Assembly: GCF_022829725.1 (NCBI RefSeq)
Contig: NZ_JAKSYG010000231.1
Span: 1-64,000 of the forward strand
Length of the DNA: 64,000 nt
Direction of reading: 5' to 3'
Source of the DNA: Methylobacterium sp. E-005
GTDB taxonomy: Bacteria > Pseudomonadota > Alphaproteobacteria > Rhizobiales > Beijerinckiaceae
Part shown: positions 15,399 to 23,882 of the stretch, one piece after another
How the letters are laid out: every line of letters starts with the position of its first letter
Numbering within the stretch: position 1 is the stretch's first letter
Notes under the pieces: generated by a model
The model's input: only the letters and a program-made list of their open reading frames with translations
Databases searched by the model: none
What the model was told of the DNA's origin: nothing
Made by a program: the position numbers and the translations under genes

Positions 15399-15415
15399 CG
15401 TTCGGTATAGCGAAC
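15399..15415 (+). promoter_or_regulatory. Candidate sulfur-regulon operator upstream of cysH
   Basis: CGTTC-GGTATAG-CGAAC, beginning one base after a TTGACT hexamer (15,392-15,397) that could be the -35 element. The site would then lie between -35 and -10, the usual place for a repressor. It ends 72 bp upstream of the cysH start and matches the cysJ site in both arms and spacing. Confidence 0.5.
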
Positions 15416-15487
15416 ATCTCGACCGTTCCACAACAGGGTCCGGCACGCGCCGGCCCAGGATCCACGTTCAAACCCGGGACCGTCGCG

Positions 15488-16324
15488 ATGACCCGTCCGG
15501 ACCGACAGACGGCCGAAGCCCTCGCGGAGCAGCTGTCCGGGCTCGACCTGACCAGCCGCCTCCACCTGATCGCCGCCGAGATCCCCGGCCGGCTCGTGTT
15601 CACCACGAGCCTGGGTGTCGAGGATCAGGCGCTGACCCACGCCCTGGCGATGGCCAAGCTTGCTCAAGGGCAGGCCAAGGGGCAGGCCAAGGGCCGCGTC
15701 GAGATCGTCACCCTCGATACCGGCCGCCTGTTCGCCGAAACCTACGACACCTGGGCCGAAACCGAATCGGCTTACGGGATCCGCATCGCCGCCTACGCGC
15801 CGGAGCGCGCGGCCGCGGAGAAATTCGTGCGCAACGAGGGCATCAACGGCTTCCGGCGCTCGGTCGCCGCCCGTCAGGCCTGCTGCGGCTTCCGCAAGGT
15901 CGAGCCGCTGGGCCGCGCCCTGGCGGGGGCGAGCGGCTGGCTCACCGGGCTGCGGGCCGGCCAATCGGCCAACCGCGCCGAGACGCCCCTCGCCGAGTTC
16001 GACGCCGCGCGTGGCCTGATCAAGCTGAACCCCCTGGCCGACTGGACCCGGGCGCAGGTCGACAGCTTCGTGCGCGACAACTTCGTGCCCTACAACGTCC
16101 TGCACGATCGCGGCTTCCCGTCGATCGGCTGCGCCCCCTGCACCCGCGCGGTGAAGCTCGGCGAGCCCGAGCGCGCCGGCCGCTGGTGGTGGGAGCAGGA
16201 AGACAAGAAGGAATGCGGCCTGCATGTCGGACGTCCCGGGGCGTCGGTGCAGCCGGGTCAGGAGCCCGCCGCGTTCGAGACCATCCAGACCGACACCCAT
16301 CGCCAGCCGGAGTTCGCCCGATGA
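15488..16324 (+). CDS. cysH: Assimilatory adenylyl-sulfate (APS) reductase
   Basis: A 278-residue thioredoxin-dependent reductase that makes sulfite from activated sulfate. It has both cysteine pairs of the iron-sulfur APS-type enzyme, ACCGFRKVEPL and IGCAPCTRA, as well as the C-terminal catalytic KKECGLHV. PAPS-type enzymes lack the two pairs, so APS is the likely substrate, in line with the absence of an APS kinase here. The ATG at 15,488 is preferred to upstream in-frame starts because similarity begins after it. The stop overlaps cysD (ATGA). Confidence 0.92.
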   Translation: MTRPDRQTAEALAEQLSGLDLTSRLHLIAAEIPGRLVFTTSLGVEDQALTHALAMAKLAQGQAKGQAKGRVEIVTLDTGRLFAETYDTWAETESAYGIRIAAYAPERAAAEKFVRNEGINGFRRSVAARQACCGFRKVEPLGRALAGASGWLTGLRAGQSANRAETPLAEFDAARGLIKLNPLADWTRAQVDSFVRDNFVPYNVLHDRGFPSIGCAPCTRAVKLGEPERAGRWWWEQEDKKECGLHVGRPGASVQPGQEPAAFETIQTDTHRQPEFAR

Positions 16325-17265
16325 GCGCCGCCCTCGCCGCCGCCGTGCAGCCGAGCGCCCCCGCCGACCGCCTCAGCCACCTCAAGCGGCTGGAGGCCGA
16401 GGCCATCCACATCTTCCGGGAGACGGTCGCCGAGACCGAAAATCCGGTGATGCTCTACTCGATCGGCAAGGATTCCTCGGTCCTGCTGCATCTGGCGCTG
16501 AAGGCCTTCGCCCCCGGGCGGCTGCCGTTCCCGCTGCTCCACGTCGACACCACGTGGAAATTCCGCGAGATGATCGCCTTCCGCGACGCCCGCGCCAAGG
16601 AACTCGGCCTCGATCTCCTGATCCACACCAACCCGGACGGGCTCGCCCGCGGCGTCGGCCCGGTGAGCCACGGCTCCGAGGTCCACACCGACGTGATGAA
16701 GACGCAAGCCCTGCGGCAGGCGCTCGACAAGCACAAGTTCGACGCGGCCTTCGGCGGCGCCCGCCGCGACGAGGAGGCGAGCCGCGCCAAGGAGCGGATC
16801 ATCTCGTTGCGCACCGCGCAGCACCGCTGGGACCCGAAGCGCCAGCGTGCCGAGCCCTGGCATCTCTACAATCTCAAGAAGAAGCGCGGCGAGTCCCTGC
16901 GGGTCTTCCCGCTGTCGAACTGGACCGAGCTGGATATCTGGCTCTACATCGAGCAGGAAAACATTCCGATCGTCCCGCTCTACTTCGCCCAGGAGCGGCC
17001 GGTGGTGGAGCGGGACGGCCAGCTCATCATGGTCGATGACGAGCGGCTGCCGCTCGCCCCCGGCGAGACGCCGCAGCAGCGCCTCGTCCGCTTCCGGACG
17101 CTCGGCTGCTACCCGCTGACCGGCGCGGTGGAGAGCGATGCCGCCACCTTGCCCGAGATCATCGGCGAGACGCTGGCGGCGCGCACCTCGGAGCGCCAGG
17201 GCCGGGTGATCGACAAGGACGGCGCGGGCGCCATGGAGCGCAAGAAGCAGGAAGGTTACTTCTGA
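16321..17265 (+). CDS. cysD: Sulfate adenylyltransferase small subunit
   Basis: A 314-residue CysD, the ATP-sulfurylase subunit that makes APS from ATP and sulfate, driven by the GTPase CysN. The PP-loop is YSIGKDSSVLLHLALKAF. GGARRDEEASRAKERI and FPLSNWTELDIWLYIEQE are family hallmarks. It overlaps cysH by four bases and cysN by one, so the three are translationally coupled. Confidence 0.94.
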   Translation: MSAALAAAVQPSAPADRLSHLKRLEAEAIHIFRETVAETENPVMLYSIGKDSSVLLHLALKAFAPGRLPFPLLHVDTTWKFREMIAFRDARAKELGLDLLIHTNPDGLARGVGPVSHGSEVHTDVMKTQALRQALDKHKFDAAFGGARRDEEASRAKERIISLRTAQHRWDPKRQRAEPWHLYNLKKKRGESLRVFPLSNWTELDIWLYIEQENIPIVPLYFAQERPVVERDGQLIMVDDERLPLAPGETPQQRLVRFRTLGCYPLTGAVESDAATLPEIIGETLAARTSERQGRVIDKDGAGAMERKKQEGYF

Positions 17266-18671
17266 TGACGGTGCATCAGGCCCCCAACGCCTTCGGTGAG
17301 CGCGCGGCCGGCTATGCGGCCTTCCTCACCGCCCACCGCAACAAGGCGGTGCTGCGCTTCATCGCCTGCGGCTCCGTGGATGACGGCAAGTCGACCCTGA
17401 TCGGGCGGCTCCTGCACGACACCAAGCAGATCTTCGACGACCAGATCTCGGCGCTCCAGCGGGATTCCCGCAAGCACGGGACGCAGGGCGCGGAGGTGGA
17501 TCTCGCGCTGCTGGTGGACGGCCTCCAGGCCGAGCGCGAGCAGGGCATCACCATCGACGTCGCCTACCGGTTCTTCTCCACCGACAAGCGCTCCTTCATC
17601 GTGGCCGACACGCCCGGCCACGAGCAGTACACCCGCAACATGGCCACCGGTGCCTCCACGGCCGACGTGGCGGTGATCCTCGTGGACGCCCGCCAGGGCC
17701 TGACCCGCCAGACACGGCGCCACGCGCTGCTCGTCTCGAATCTCGGAATCCGCCGCGTCGTGCTGGCGGTGAACAAGATGGATCTCGCCGGCTGGGCGCA
17801 GGGCACCTTCGACGGCATCGTGGCGGGCTTCTCGGACTTCGCCCGGGGGCTGAATTTCTCCGAGGTCAAGGCGATCCCGCTCTCGGCCAAGAACGGCGAC
17901 AACGTCGTCGAGCCGGGTATCGCGGCGCCCTGGTATACGGGCGGCCCGCTGCTCACCTACCTGGAGACCGTGCCGGTCCGCGCCGAGGCGTTGAACGCGC
18001 CGTTCCGGATGGCGGTGCAGTGGGTCAACCGGCCGAATTCCGAGTTCCGCGGCTATAGCGGCCGGATCGCCAGCGGCCGGGTGCGCCCGGGCGATTCGGT
18101 GACGGTCCAGCCCTCCGGCCGGACCTCCATGGTGGCGCGGATCTACACCGCCGACGGCGACCTACCCGAGGCCGGCGAGGACGAGTCGGTCACCCTGGTG
18201 CTGGCCGACCAGATCGACGCCTCCCGCGGGCAGGTGATCATGGCCACCGACGCGCCGATGCGGGTCACCGAGACCCTCGACGCCCGCCTGTTCTGGGCGG
18301 CCGAGACCGATCTGAGCCCGGGCGCGAGCCTGTTCGCCAAGATCGGCACCGCCACGGTCACCGCGACGGTGGAGCGGATCGTCTCGCGCATCGACCCGGA
18401 GACCGGCAAGCCCGGCCCGGCCGAGCGCCTGTCGGCCAACGACATCGCGGACGTGGCGCTCCGCCTCGACCGGGCGGTGGCGGTGGACGCCTATGCCGAG
18501 AACCGCGAGACCGGCAGCCTGATCCTGATCGACCGCGAGACCACCGACACGGCGGCGCTCGGGCTTGTCCTGGCGCCGAAGGCGGAAGCGGCCAAGCCGG
18601 CGACGCCCGACGAGAAGCCGGCGGACGGGGGCGGCTTCCTCGCCCGGCTCGGTCGGCTGTTCGGGCGCTGA
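17265..18671 (+). CDS. cysN: Sulfate adenylyltransferase large subunit, GTPase
   Basis: A 468-residue elongation-factor-like GTPase. G1 is CGSVDDGKSTLIG, G3 is DTPGHEQYTRN and G4 is NKMD, followed by two EF-Tu-like beta-barrels. It ends after the barrels with a short Ala/Pro/Lys tail, so the CysC (APS kinase) domain fused to CysN in many bacteria is absent, which agrees with an APS-using CysH. Transcription probably ends in the repeat that follows. Confidence 0.93.
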   Translation: MTVHQAPNAFGERAAGYAAFLTAHRNKAVLRFIACGSVDDGKSTLIGRLLHDTKQIFDDQISALQRDSRKHGTQGAEVDLALLVDGLQAEREQGITIDVAYRFFSTDKRSFIVADTPGHEQYTRNMATGASTADVAVILVDARQGLTRQTRRHALLVSNLGIRRVVLAVNKMDLAGWAQGTFDGIVAGFSDFARGLNFSEVKAIPLSAKNGDNVVEPGIAAPWYTGGPLLTYLETVPVRAEALNAPFRMAVQWVNRPNSEFRGYSGRIASGRVRPGDSVTVQPSGRTSMVARIYTADGDLPEAGEDESVTLVLADQIDASRGQVIMATDAPMRVTETLDARLFWAAETDLSPGASLFAKIGTATVTATVERIVSRIDPETGKPGPAERLSANDIADVALRLDRAVAVDAYAENRETGSLILIDRETTDTAALGLVLAPKAEAAKPATPDEKPADGGGFLARLGRLFGR

Positions 18672-18675
18672 AGTC

Positions 18676-18818
18676 CGGGTTTCAAAAGGTCCGGGACCTT
18701 TTGCGGGTGCAGGGCAGAGCCCTGCTGTACGGATCCTGCTCCCCCGTGAGGGGGACCAGGATCCGTAGGCCGGGGTTTCACCCCGACACCCCACCAAAGG
18801 GCTCAGCCCTTTGGGAAC
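18676..18818. repeat. Modular palindromic repeat, copy 1
   Basis: A chain of short palindromes: AAAAGGTCCGGGACCTTTT, GCAGGGCAGAGCCCTGC, a stem around CCCCCGTGAGGGGG, CGGGGTTTCACCCCG and CCAAAGGGCTCAGCCCTTTGG. It belongs with the copies at 45,651, 56,405 and 60,581. It separates the convergent cysN and the luciferase-like gene, so it may also terminate transcription. Confidence 0.75.
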
Positions 18819-18835
18819 CTTGACGTTTGTCGGTG

Positions 18836-19861
18836 TCAGGCCGCCTGCGACGTGGCGCTGAGGCCCCAGGTCTGCGCCAGCAACGTATAGGATGCCTGCC
18901 GCGCCGCCTGATCGGGGATCGCCGAGACGATCATCAACTCGTCGGCCTGCGTTCGCTGGACCATGTCGGCCAAGTGCGTCCGCAGGGTTTCTGGACTGCC
19001 GACATGCAGCCGGTCGCGACTGCGCGCGATCTGCATCCGCTCCGCCTCGGAATACGGATAGGCCAGCGCCTCGGCGAGGCTCGGCAGCGGCCGGTACTCG
19101 CCCCGCTCCCGCCGCAGGGTCGCCAAGCGGGCGCTGGCCGCCAAGCGCTCGGCCTCCGCATCCGTGGCGGCGCAGATCGCCGCCACCGCCAGGATCGCGT
19201 GGGGTCGCGTGCCGAGCCGCGTCGGCTGGAACCGGTTCCGGTAGTCGAGCATCGGCGCCTCGGCGGGCATGCCGGAGAAGTGCTGCGCGAAGCCGAAGCC
19301 GCAGCCGATCTCGGCGGCGAGCCGCGCACTGTAATCGGAGGAGCCGAGCAGGAAGATCGGCGGCAGCGGCACCCCCGCGGGACTCGCCTCGATCCGCGCG
19401 AACGGGTGCCCCTCCGGGAAGCCACCGTCCCAGAACAGCAGCTCCTGCAGGCGGTCGAGGAAGTCGTCCCCGCCGCCCTCCCCCGGGGCCTCACGGCGGC
19501 GCAGCGCCCGTGCGGTGAGGCCGTCCGTGCCGGGTGCCCGGCCGAGGCCGAGATCGATCCGGCCCGGAAACAGGGCCTCCAGCACCCGGAAGCGCTCCGC
19601 CACCATCAGTGGCGCGTGGTTCGGCAGCATGATCCCGCCCGAGCCGACCCGCAGGTTGCGGGTCGCGGCAGCGATCTGGCCGATCATGATCTCGGGGGCG
19701 GGGCTCGCGACGTTGGGGAGCGCGTGATGCTCGGCCAGCCAGTAGCGCCGGTAGCCGAGGCCGTCGACGTGCCGGGCGAGCGCCAGGGTGTCGTGCAGCG
19801 CCTGCGCCGGGGTCGAGTCGGCGCTGACGAAGGAGAGGTCGAGGACGGAGAGCGGTGTCAT
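18836..19861 (-). CDS. Luciferase-like flavin-dependent oxidoreductase
   Basis: A 341-residue LLM-class protein with the bacterial-luciferase TIM-barrel pattern: LDLSFV at the N-terminus, RYWLAEHHALPNVASPAPEI, GSGGIMLPNHAPL, RIDLGLGRAPGTD and FLLGSSDYSARLAAE. Members use reduced flavin to oxidise diverse small molecules, and the substrate cannot be read from sequence. The ATG at 19,861 is chosen because the family begins with its first strand; an in-frame start 78 bp upstream has no better ribosome site. It is the only gene between the cys block and the parDE remnant. Confidence 0.82.
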   Translation of the reverse strand: MTPLSVLDLSFVSADSTPAQALHDTLALARHVDGLGYRRYWLAEHHALPNVASPAPEIMIGQIAAATRNLRVGSGGIMLPNHAPLMVAERFRVLEALFPGRIDLGLGRAPGTDGLTARALRRREAPGEGGGDDFLDRLQELLFWDGGFPEGHPFARIEASPAGVPLPPIFLLGSSDYSARLAAEIGCGFGFAQHFSGMPAEAPMLDYRNRFQPTRLGTRPHAILAVAAICAATDAEAERLAASARLATLRRERGEYRPLPSLAEALAYPYSEAERMQIARSRDRLHVGSPETLRTHLADMVQRTQADELMIVSAIPDQAARQASYTLLAQTWGLSATSQAA

Positions 19862-19935
19862 GCCGGGAGAGATGGGGGTGTGAGCCGGCCGGCGCGAGGG
19901 CATGATGGTTCGCGATCCGTAACGGGCCAAGCGGA

Positions 19936-20271
19936 TCACGGTGTCGGTTCGCCGTCAGGCGATGCAGTCCGATACAGCGCCTCGAAATCCTGCCCGCCGT
20001 AGAAGACGTTGGTGATCGTCACCAACTCGGCTTCGACGCGATAGGCGATGACGGCAGATCGCTCGAACGGCACGGTTCTCAGACCGGGCTCAAGATCACC
20101 GCGCGGACGCCCGCCAAGGGGCGCATCGCCGATGCGCTCACAACGGCTGAGGAGCCTGTCCAGAAACCGGTCGGCTACGTTCGGATCCCGGCTCGCGTCG
20201 TAAACCCACCGGTAGATCTGCAGCAGATTGGTTTCGGGTTCCGCTCCGAAAACGACCTCAAAGCGTCTCCT
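19936..20271 (-). pseudogene. parE: ParE/RelE-type toxin without a usable start codon
   Basis: The minus-strand frame reads RFEVVFGAEPETNLLQIY, GGRPRGDLEPGLRTVPF, and AYRVEAELVTITNVFYGGQDFE, which is a complete ParE-type mRNA interferase or gyrase-toxin fold of about 110 residues. Between the upstream in-frame TGA (20,284-20,286) and the conserved VVF there is no ATG, GTG or TTG. A TTG overlapping the antitoxin stop (TTGA) lies in another frame. A one-base loss near the start would explain this, leaving the toxin inactive or dependent on a rare start codon. Downstream of parD. Confidence 0.7.
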
Positions 20272-20545
20272 CCCGGTGAACCTTCACGGTCTCGGCATGC
20301 AGAGCATCGATACGCGCTCTGACCTCCTCAAGACTCCGTGGTGGCCGCGGATCGTCCAACGATCGCCGGATGCGCGCGCGGATGTCATCGAGCCGCTCGG
20401 CATTCTCCCGGCGCTGGCGCTGCAGGGCGTGCACGGCCTCGTCGAGCAGGGCGTCCACCGAGGCGTACGCGCCGGCCTCGACGCTTTCGCGCACGGCGCG
20501 GAGCGTGTCCGGCGCCAGGGTGATGCTGATCGTCGTCTCGCCCAT
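20258..20545 (-). CDS. parD: ParD-type antitoxin
   Basis: A 95-residue ribbon-helix-helix antitoxin. It has the N-terminal strand ETTISITLAP, helices with SVEAGAYASVDALLDEAVHALQ, and then a long acidic/basic toxin-binding tail rich in R, E and D. The ATG at 20,545 starts exactly at the RHH strand; an in-frame start 39 bp upstream is less likely. It normally represses its own operon and neutralises ParE, encoded next downstream. Confidence 0.85.
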   Translation of the reverse strand: MGETTISITLAPDTLRAVRESVEAGAYASVDALLDEAVHALQRQRRENAERLDDIRARIRRSLDDPRPPRSLEEVRARIDALHAETVKVHREETL

Positions 20546-20711
20546 CGGCAGGGCCTCGCGTTCCGTCCCGACTCGCGTGAGCATAGCAGAAAACGGGGTC
20601 CCGCGCGCCGCCGCGGCGTCTCACGCTTGCCGGCTCACCGTCCCGGGCCTAGGGTCCGCCGCGCCGCGAAGAGGCGGCGCCCGACCTCGACAATCCGGAG
20701 CACCGAACGCC

Positions 20712-21914
20712 ATGGCCTTCCTCGCCGATGTCCTCTCGCGGGTGAAGCCGTCCGCGACCATCGTGATGACCCAGAAGGCCCGGGACCTGAAGGCCTCCGG
20801 CGTCGACGTCATCAGCCTGTCGGTGGGCGAGCCGGATTTCGACACGCCCGAGCACATCAAGCAGGCGGCGATCGAGGCGATCCACCGCAACGAGACCCGC
20901 TACCCGCCGGTCTCCGGCATCGTGCCCCTGCGCGAGGCGATCGTGCGCAAGTTCAAGCGCGAGAACGGGCTCGACTACAAGGTCTCGCAGACCATCGTGG
21001 GCACCGGCGGCAAGCAGGTGCTGTACAACGCGTTCCTGGCCACCCTGAACCCGGGCGACGAGGTGGTGATCCCCCGCCCCTACTGGGTGTCCTACCCGGA
21101 GATGGTCGGCCTGTGCGGCGGCACGCCTGTCTTCGCCGACACCGACATGGACCACGGCTTCAAGCTCCAGCCGGAGGAGCTGGACCGGGTGCTGACCCCG
21201 AAGACCAAGTGGATCGTCCTCAACTCGCCGTCGAACCCGTCGGGGGCCGCCTATTCCCGCGCCGAGATGAAGGCGCTCACCGACGTGCTGCTGCGCTATC
21301 CGGACGTGCACATCCTCACCGACGACATCTACGAGCACCTGACCTACGGCGACTTCGAATTCGTCACGCCGGCCCAGGTCGAGCCGCAGCTCCTTGAGCG
21401 GACGCTGACCATGAACGGCGTCTCGAAGGGCTACGCCATGACCGGCTGGCGGATCGGCTACGCGGCGGGGCCGGAGAAGCTCATCAAGGCGATGGACTTC
21501 GTGCAGGGCCAGCAGACCTCCGGCGCCAGCACGATCGCGCAATGGGCCGCGGTGGCCGCCCTCGACGGGCCGCAGGATCACCTCGCCAAGTTCCGCGCGG
21601 CCTTCCAGGGCCGGCGCGACCTCGTCGTGTCGATGCTCAACCAGACCAACGGCCTGACCTGCCCGACGCCGGAGGGCGCGTTCTACGTCTACCCGTCCTG
21701 CGCGGCGCTGATCGGCAAGACGACGGAAGCCGGCAAGACGATCGAGACCGACGAGGATTTCGTCACGGAACTGCTCCAGGCCGAGGGCGTGGCCGCGGTC
21801 CACGGCTCGGCCTTCGGGCTCGGGCCGAACCTGCGCATCTCCTACGCGACGTCGAACGCGGTGCTGGAGGAGGCCTGCCGGCGCATCCAGCGGTTCTGCG
21901 GCTCGCTGCGGTAG
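20712..21914 (+). CDS. Aspartate aminotransferase, class I
   Basis: A 400-residue PLP-dependent fold-type I aminotransferase, subgroup I-gamma. Visible hallmarks are LSVGEPDFDTPEHI, KQVLYNAF, NSPSNPSGAAYS (substrate and PLP contacts), DDIYEHLTY, and the PLP lysine in NGVSKGYAMTGWRIGY. The C-terminal arginine for the substrate carboxylate lies in NLRISYATS. It probably transfers amino groups between aspartate and 2-oxoglutarate. Some relatives also accept prephenate or aromatic acids, so the exact range is open. It stands alone between two toxin-antitoxin loci. Confidence 0.9.
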   Translation: MAFLADVLSRVKPSATIVMTQKARDLKASGVDVISLSVGEPDFDTPEHIKQAAIEAIHRNETRYPPVSGIVPLREAIVRKFKRENGLDYKVSQTIVGTGGKQVLYNAFLATLNPGDEVVIPRPYWVSYPEMVGLCGGTPVFADTDMDHGFKLQPEELDRVLTPKTKWIVLNSPSNPSGAAYSRAEMKALTDVLLRYPDVHILTDDIYEHLTYGDFEFVTPAQVEPQLLERTLTMNGVSKGYAMTGWRIGYAAGPEKLIKAMDFVQGQQTSGASTIAQWAAVAALDGPQDHLAKFRAAFQGRRDLVVSMLNQTNGLTCPTPEGAFYVYPSCAALIGKTTEAGKTIETDEDFVTELLQAEGVAAVHGSAFGLGPNLRISYATSNAVLEEACRRIQRFCGSLR

Positions 21915-21993
21915 GGGCAGGAGCCCTGCTGTCGGTCATCCCGCGGAGCGTTCCACGCCCGCGGGATCGAGCGTGCGGAACCAGATCGCTGTA

Positions 21994-22320
21994 TCAGTCG
22001 GCGAGGCCGAGCACGATGGCGAGCATCCGGCTCAGGGCTGCGAGGGTGTCGCGTTCAAGTCGGCCGATGAAAGCACCGCATTTCGCCCGTGGCAGCGCGA
22101 TAATTTTGTCGACCATGATCTGCGAAGTGCTTCGCAAGCCGTTGGCGGGGCTCGGCTCGACGGGCAGCCGGAAGAGCGGTGCGTCTCGGAGCGTGCTCGT
22201 GATGAGGCAGACAAGGATGCTATCGGTCCCTGTGAGCCAGTCGGATTGCGCGACGACGGCAGGACGCGGCTTGCCGTAAGCCCCTGACGGGGAGACGGTG
22301 ACGATGTCACCCCGCGTCAC
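21994..22320 (-). CDS. MazF/PemK-type toxin
   Basis: A 108-residue PemK/MazF endoribonuclease family protein. It begins with RGDIVTVSPSGAYGKPRPAVVAQSD, whose RG(D/E)-to-GKPRP arrangement is the family signature, followed by TSTLRDAPLFRLPV and MVDKIIALPRAKCG. Such toxins cut mRNA at short motifs when the antitoxin is degraded. The start overlaps the antitoxin stop by four bases. Confidence 0.9.
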   Translation of the reverse strand: MTRGDIVTVSPSGAYGKPRPAVVAQSDWLTGTDSILVCLITSTLRDAPLFRLPVEPSPANGLRSTSQIMVDKIIALPRAKCGAFIGRLERDTLAALSRMLAIVLGLAD

Positions 22321-22538
22321 GGTTCGGGCCAGTCGAACGCTGATTCGATAAAGTCGAGAGCTTCAGCTTCCTCGGGGGCTCCCCTCAGAATTGCGGCTTG
22401 CCGGGCGGCCTCCTCGATGAAGTCCGGCCTCGCCGGATCAGGCACCCAGAGGCGTATGAGCTTCATGCCGTCGCGTTGCGGCACGCGGCGATAGCGCACG
22501 TTCTTCGGCGAGCCTTCCCTCGGCTTGGTCTGAGGCAT
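22317..22538 (-). CDS. MazE-family antitoxin (DUF3018)
   Basis: A 73-residue antitoxin of the DUF3018/MazE-like type: basic N-terminus, VRYRRVPQRDGMKLIRLWVPD, then FIEEAARQAAIL and an acidic end (EEAEALDFIESAFDW) that would block the toxin. First gene of the minus-strand pair, with the toxin start inside its stop. Confidence 0.85.
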   Translation of the reverse strand: MPQTKPREGSPKNVRYRRVPQRDGMKLIRLWVPDPARPDFIEEAARQAAILRGAPEEAEALDFIESAFDWPEP

Positions 22539-22626
22539 GGGCGGGAAATCCGATCGTTTGGGATCCTAGGCTCTGCCGGCCCTGCTGACTACTATGGTGG
22601 GATCACGTGCCCTGGAGAGTCTCGCC

Positions 22627-23469
22627 ATGCCCACCATCGCGGTGATCGCCCCCGGCGCCATGGGCAGCGCCGTCGGGGCCCGGCTCTCCGAGCACGGCGC
22701 CCAGGTGCTGACCTCCCTCGACGGGCGCGGGGCGGCGAGCCGCGCCCGGGCCGAGGCCGCCGGCATGGTCCACGCCGCGGATGCCGACCTCGCCGCCGCC
22801 GACATCCTGCTCTCGATCGTGCCGCCCGCCGACGCGGAGGCGCTGGCCCGCCGGCTCGCGCCCGCCCTAACGGCGGCTCCGAAAAAGCCGGTCTATATCG
22901 ACGCCAACGCGGTCAGCCCGGAAACGGTCGGGCGCATCGCGGAGATCGTCGCCGCCACCGGCGCGCCGTTCCTCGACGGGGCGATCCTCGGCCTGCCACC
23001 GAAGCCCGGCACGAAGGGGCCGCGCGTCTACGTCGCCGGGGCCGAGACGGCGCCGGCGCTGATCCTGCGCGACCTTGGCCTCGACCTGCGTGTCTGTCCC
23101 GGCGGGGTCGGCGCGGCCTCCAGCCTCAAGATGAGCTATGCCGGCCTCAACAAGGGTCTCACGGCGCTGGCCGCGATCATGATCCTGGCCGCCGAGCGCG
23201 CCGGGGCCGGCGCGGCGCTGCTCGCCGAACTCGCCGAGAACGAGCCGTCGCTCCTCGCCCGCTTCGCCAAGGGCCTGCCCGACATGGCGCCCAAGGCCTA
23301 CCGCTGGGCCCCCGAGATGGGGGAGATCGCTGATTTCCTCGGGCCGGACACGGCCGGCCGTCAGGTCTTCACCGGCTATGCCGCGCTCTACCGGCACCTC
23401 GCCGCGGAGACGGGCGAGGCCGACAGCGCGGCGCTGATACGCTTCGCCGCGGCGGCCGCGGCGCGCTGA
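22627..23469 (+). CDS. Beta-hydroxyacid-dehydrogenase-like NAD(P) oxidoreductase
   Basis: A 280-residue protein with an N-terminal Rossmann fold (IAVIAPGAMGSAVGARL, a GxxGxxG variant with GAMGSA) and an all-helical C-terminal domain of the DUF1932/6-phosphogluconate dehydrogenase type. The conserved lysine appears in SLKMSYAGLNKGLTAL. ATG 22,627 is chosen because it places the dinucleotide loop at the very N-terminus. The substrate is unknown; relatives oxidise 3-hydroxyisobutyrate-type acids. Confidence 0.82.
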   Translation: MPTIAVIAPGAMGSAVGARLSEHGAQVLTSLDGRGAASRARAEAAGMVHAADADLAAADILLSIVPPADAEALARRLAPALTAAPKKPVYIDANAVSPETVGRIAEIVAATGAPFLDGAILGLPPKPGTKGPRVYVAGAETAPALILRDLGLDLRVCPGGVGAASSLKMSYAGLNKGLTALAAIMILAAERAGAGAALLAELAENEPSLLARFAKGLPDMAPKAYRWAPEMGEIADFLGPDTAGRQVFTGYAALYRHLAAETGEADSAALIRFAAAAAAR

Positions 23470-23882
23470 TCGCCGCGGGGGCCTTCGAAACGGCCCGGCC
23501 TCTGTTGCCGGCTCGGCTGTCACCCTCTACACGGGCTGTCCCCGGCCGCCGATGCGCCTGAAGGTTTCGCGAGCCCGCTCGGGCCTGCATGGCAGCGGGG
23601 TCGGCAGTGACGGGATGGTCCGGACCAGTTCTCTGGGCCGCTCCTGTGAGGCTCAGTGGGCCGAGTCGCTGCAGGAGTGTCGGGCACGCGGGGAACAGGA
23701 ACCGCGGATCCGGCGCAAGGCCCACATATCGCCCGCTCCCGATCCCCGCCGAAGGATGGACCTGACCCGTTCCGGGACGGTGCTGCCCCACCCGATTGCG
23801 GGTTCGTTCACGCTCCCGCGCGATGATGCAGCGGGGCCGGGGATCCGGTCCGGCGTAACCGCGTTCATTCGGGCCTGAGACC
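23470..23882. other. 413-bp intergenic, nothing recognised
   Basis: Open frames here lack codon bias and protein-like composition. No hairpin terminator with a T-run was seen. It should contain the promoter for the small protein at 23,883. Confidence 0.4.

Noticed and set aside
17265..18671. CysN-CysC fusion (CysNC)
   Set aside because: The protein stops after the EF-Tu-like barrels; the tail is 40 residues of Ala/Pro/Lys-rich sequence without a Walker A motif.
23552..23878. 108-codon frame in the 413-bp gap before the small exported protein
   Set aside because: Arg/Ser/Gly-rich with no pattern of secondary structure and no ribosome site; looks like chance opening.
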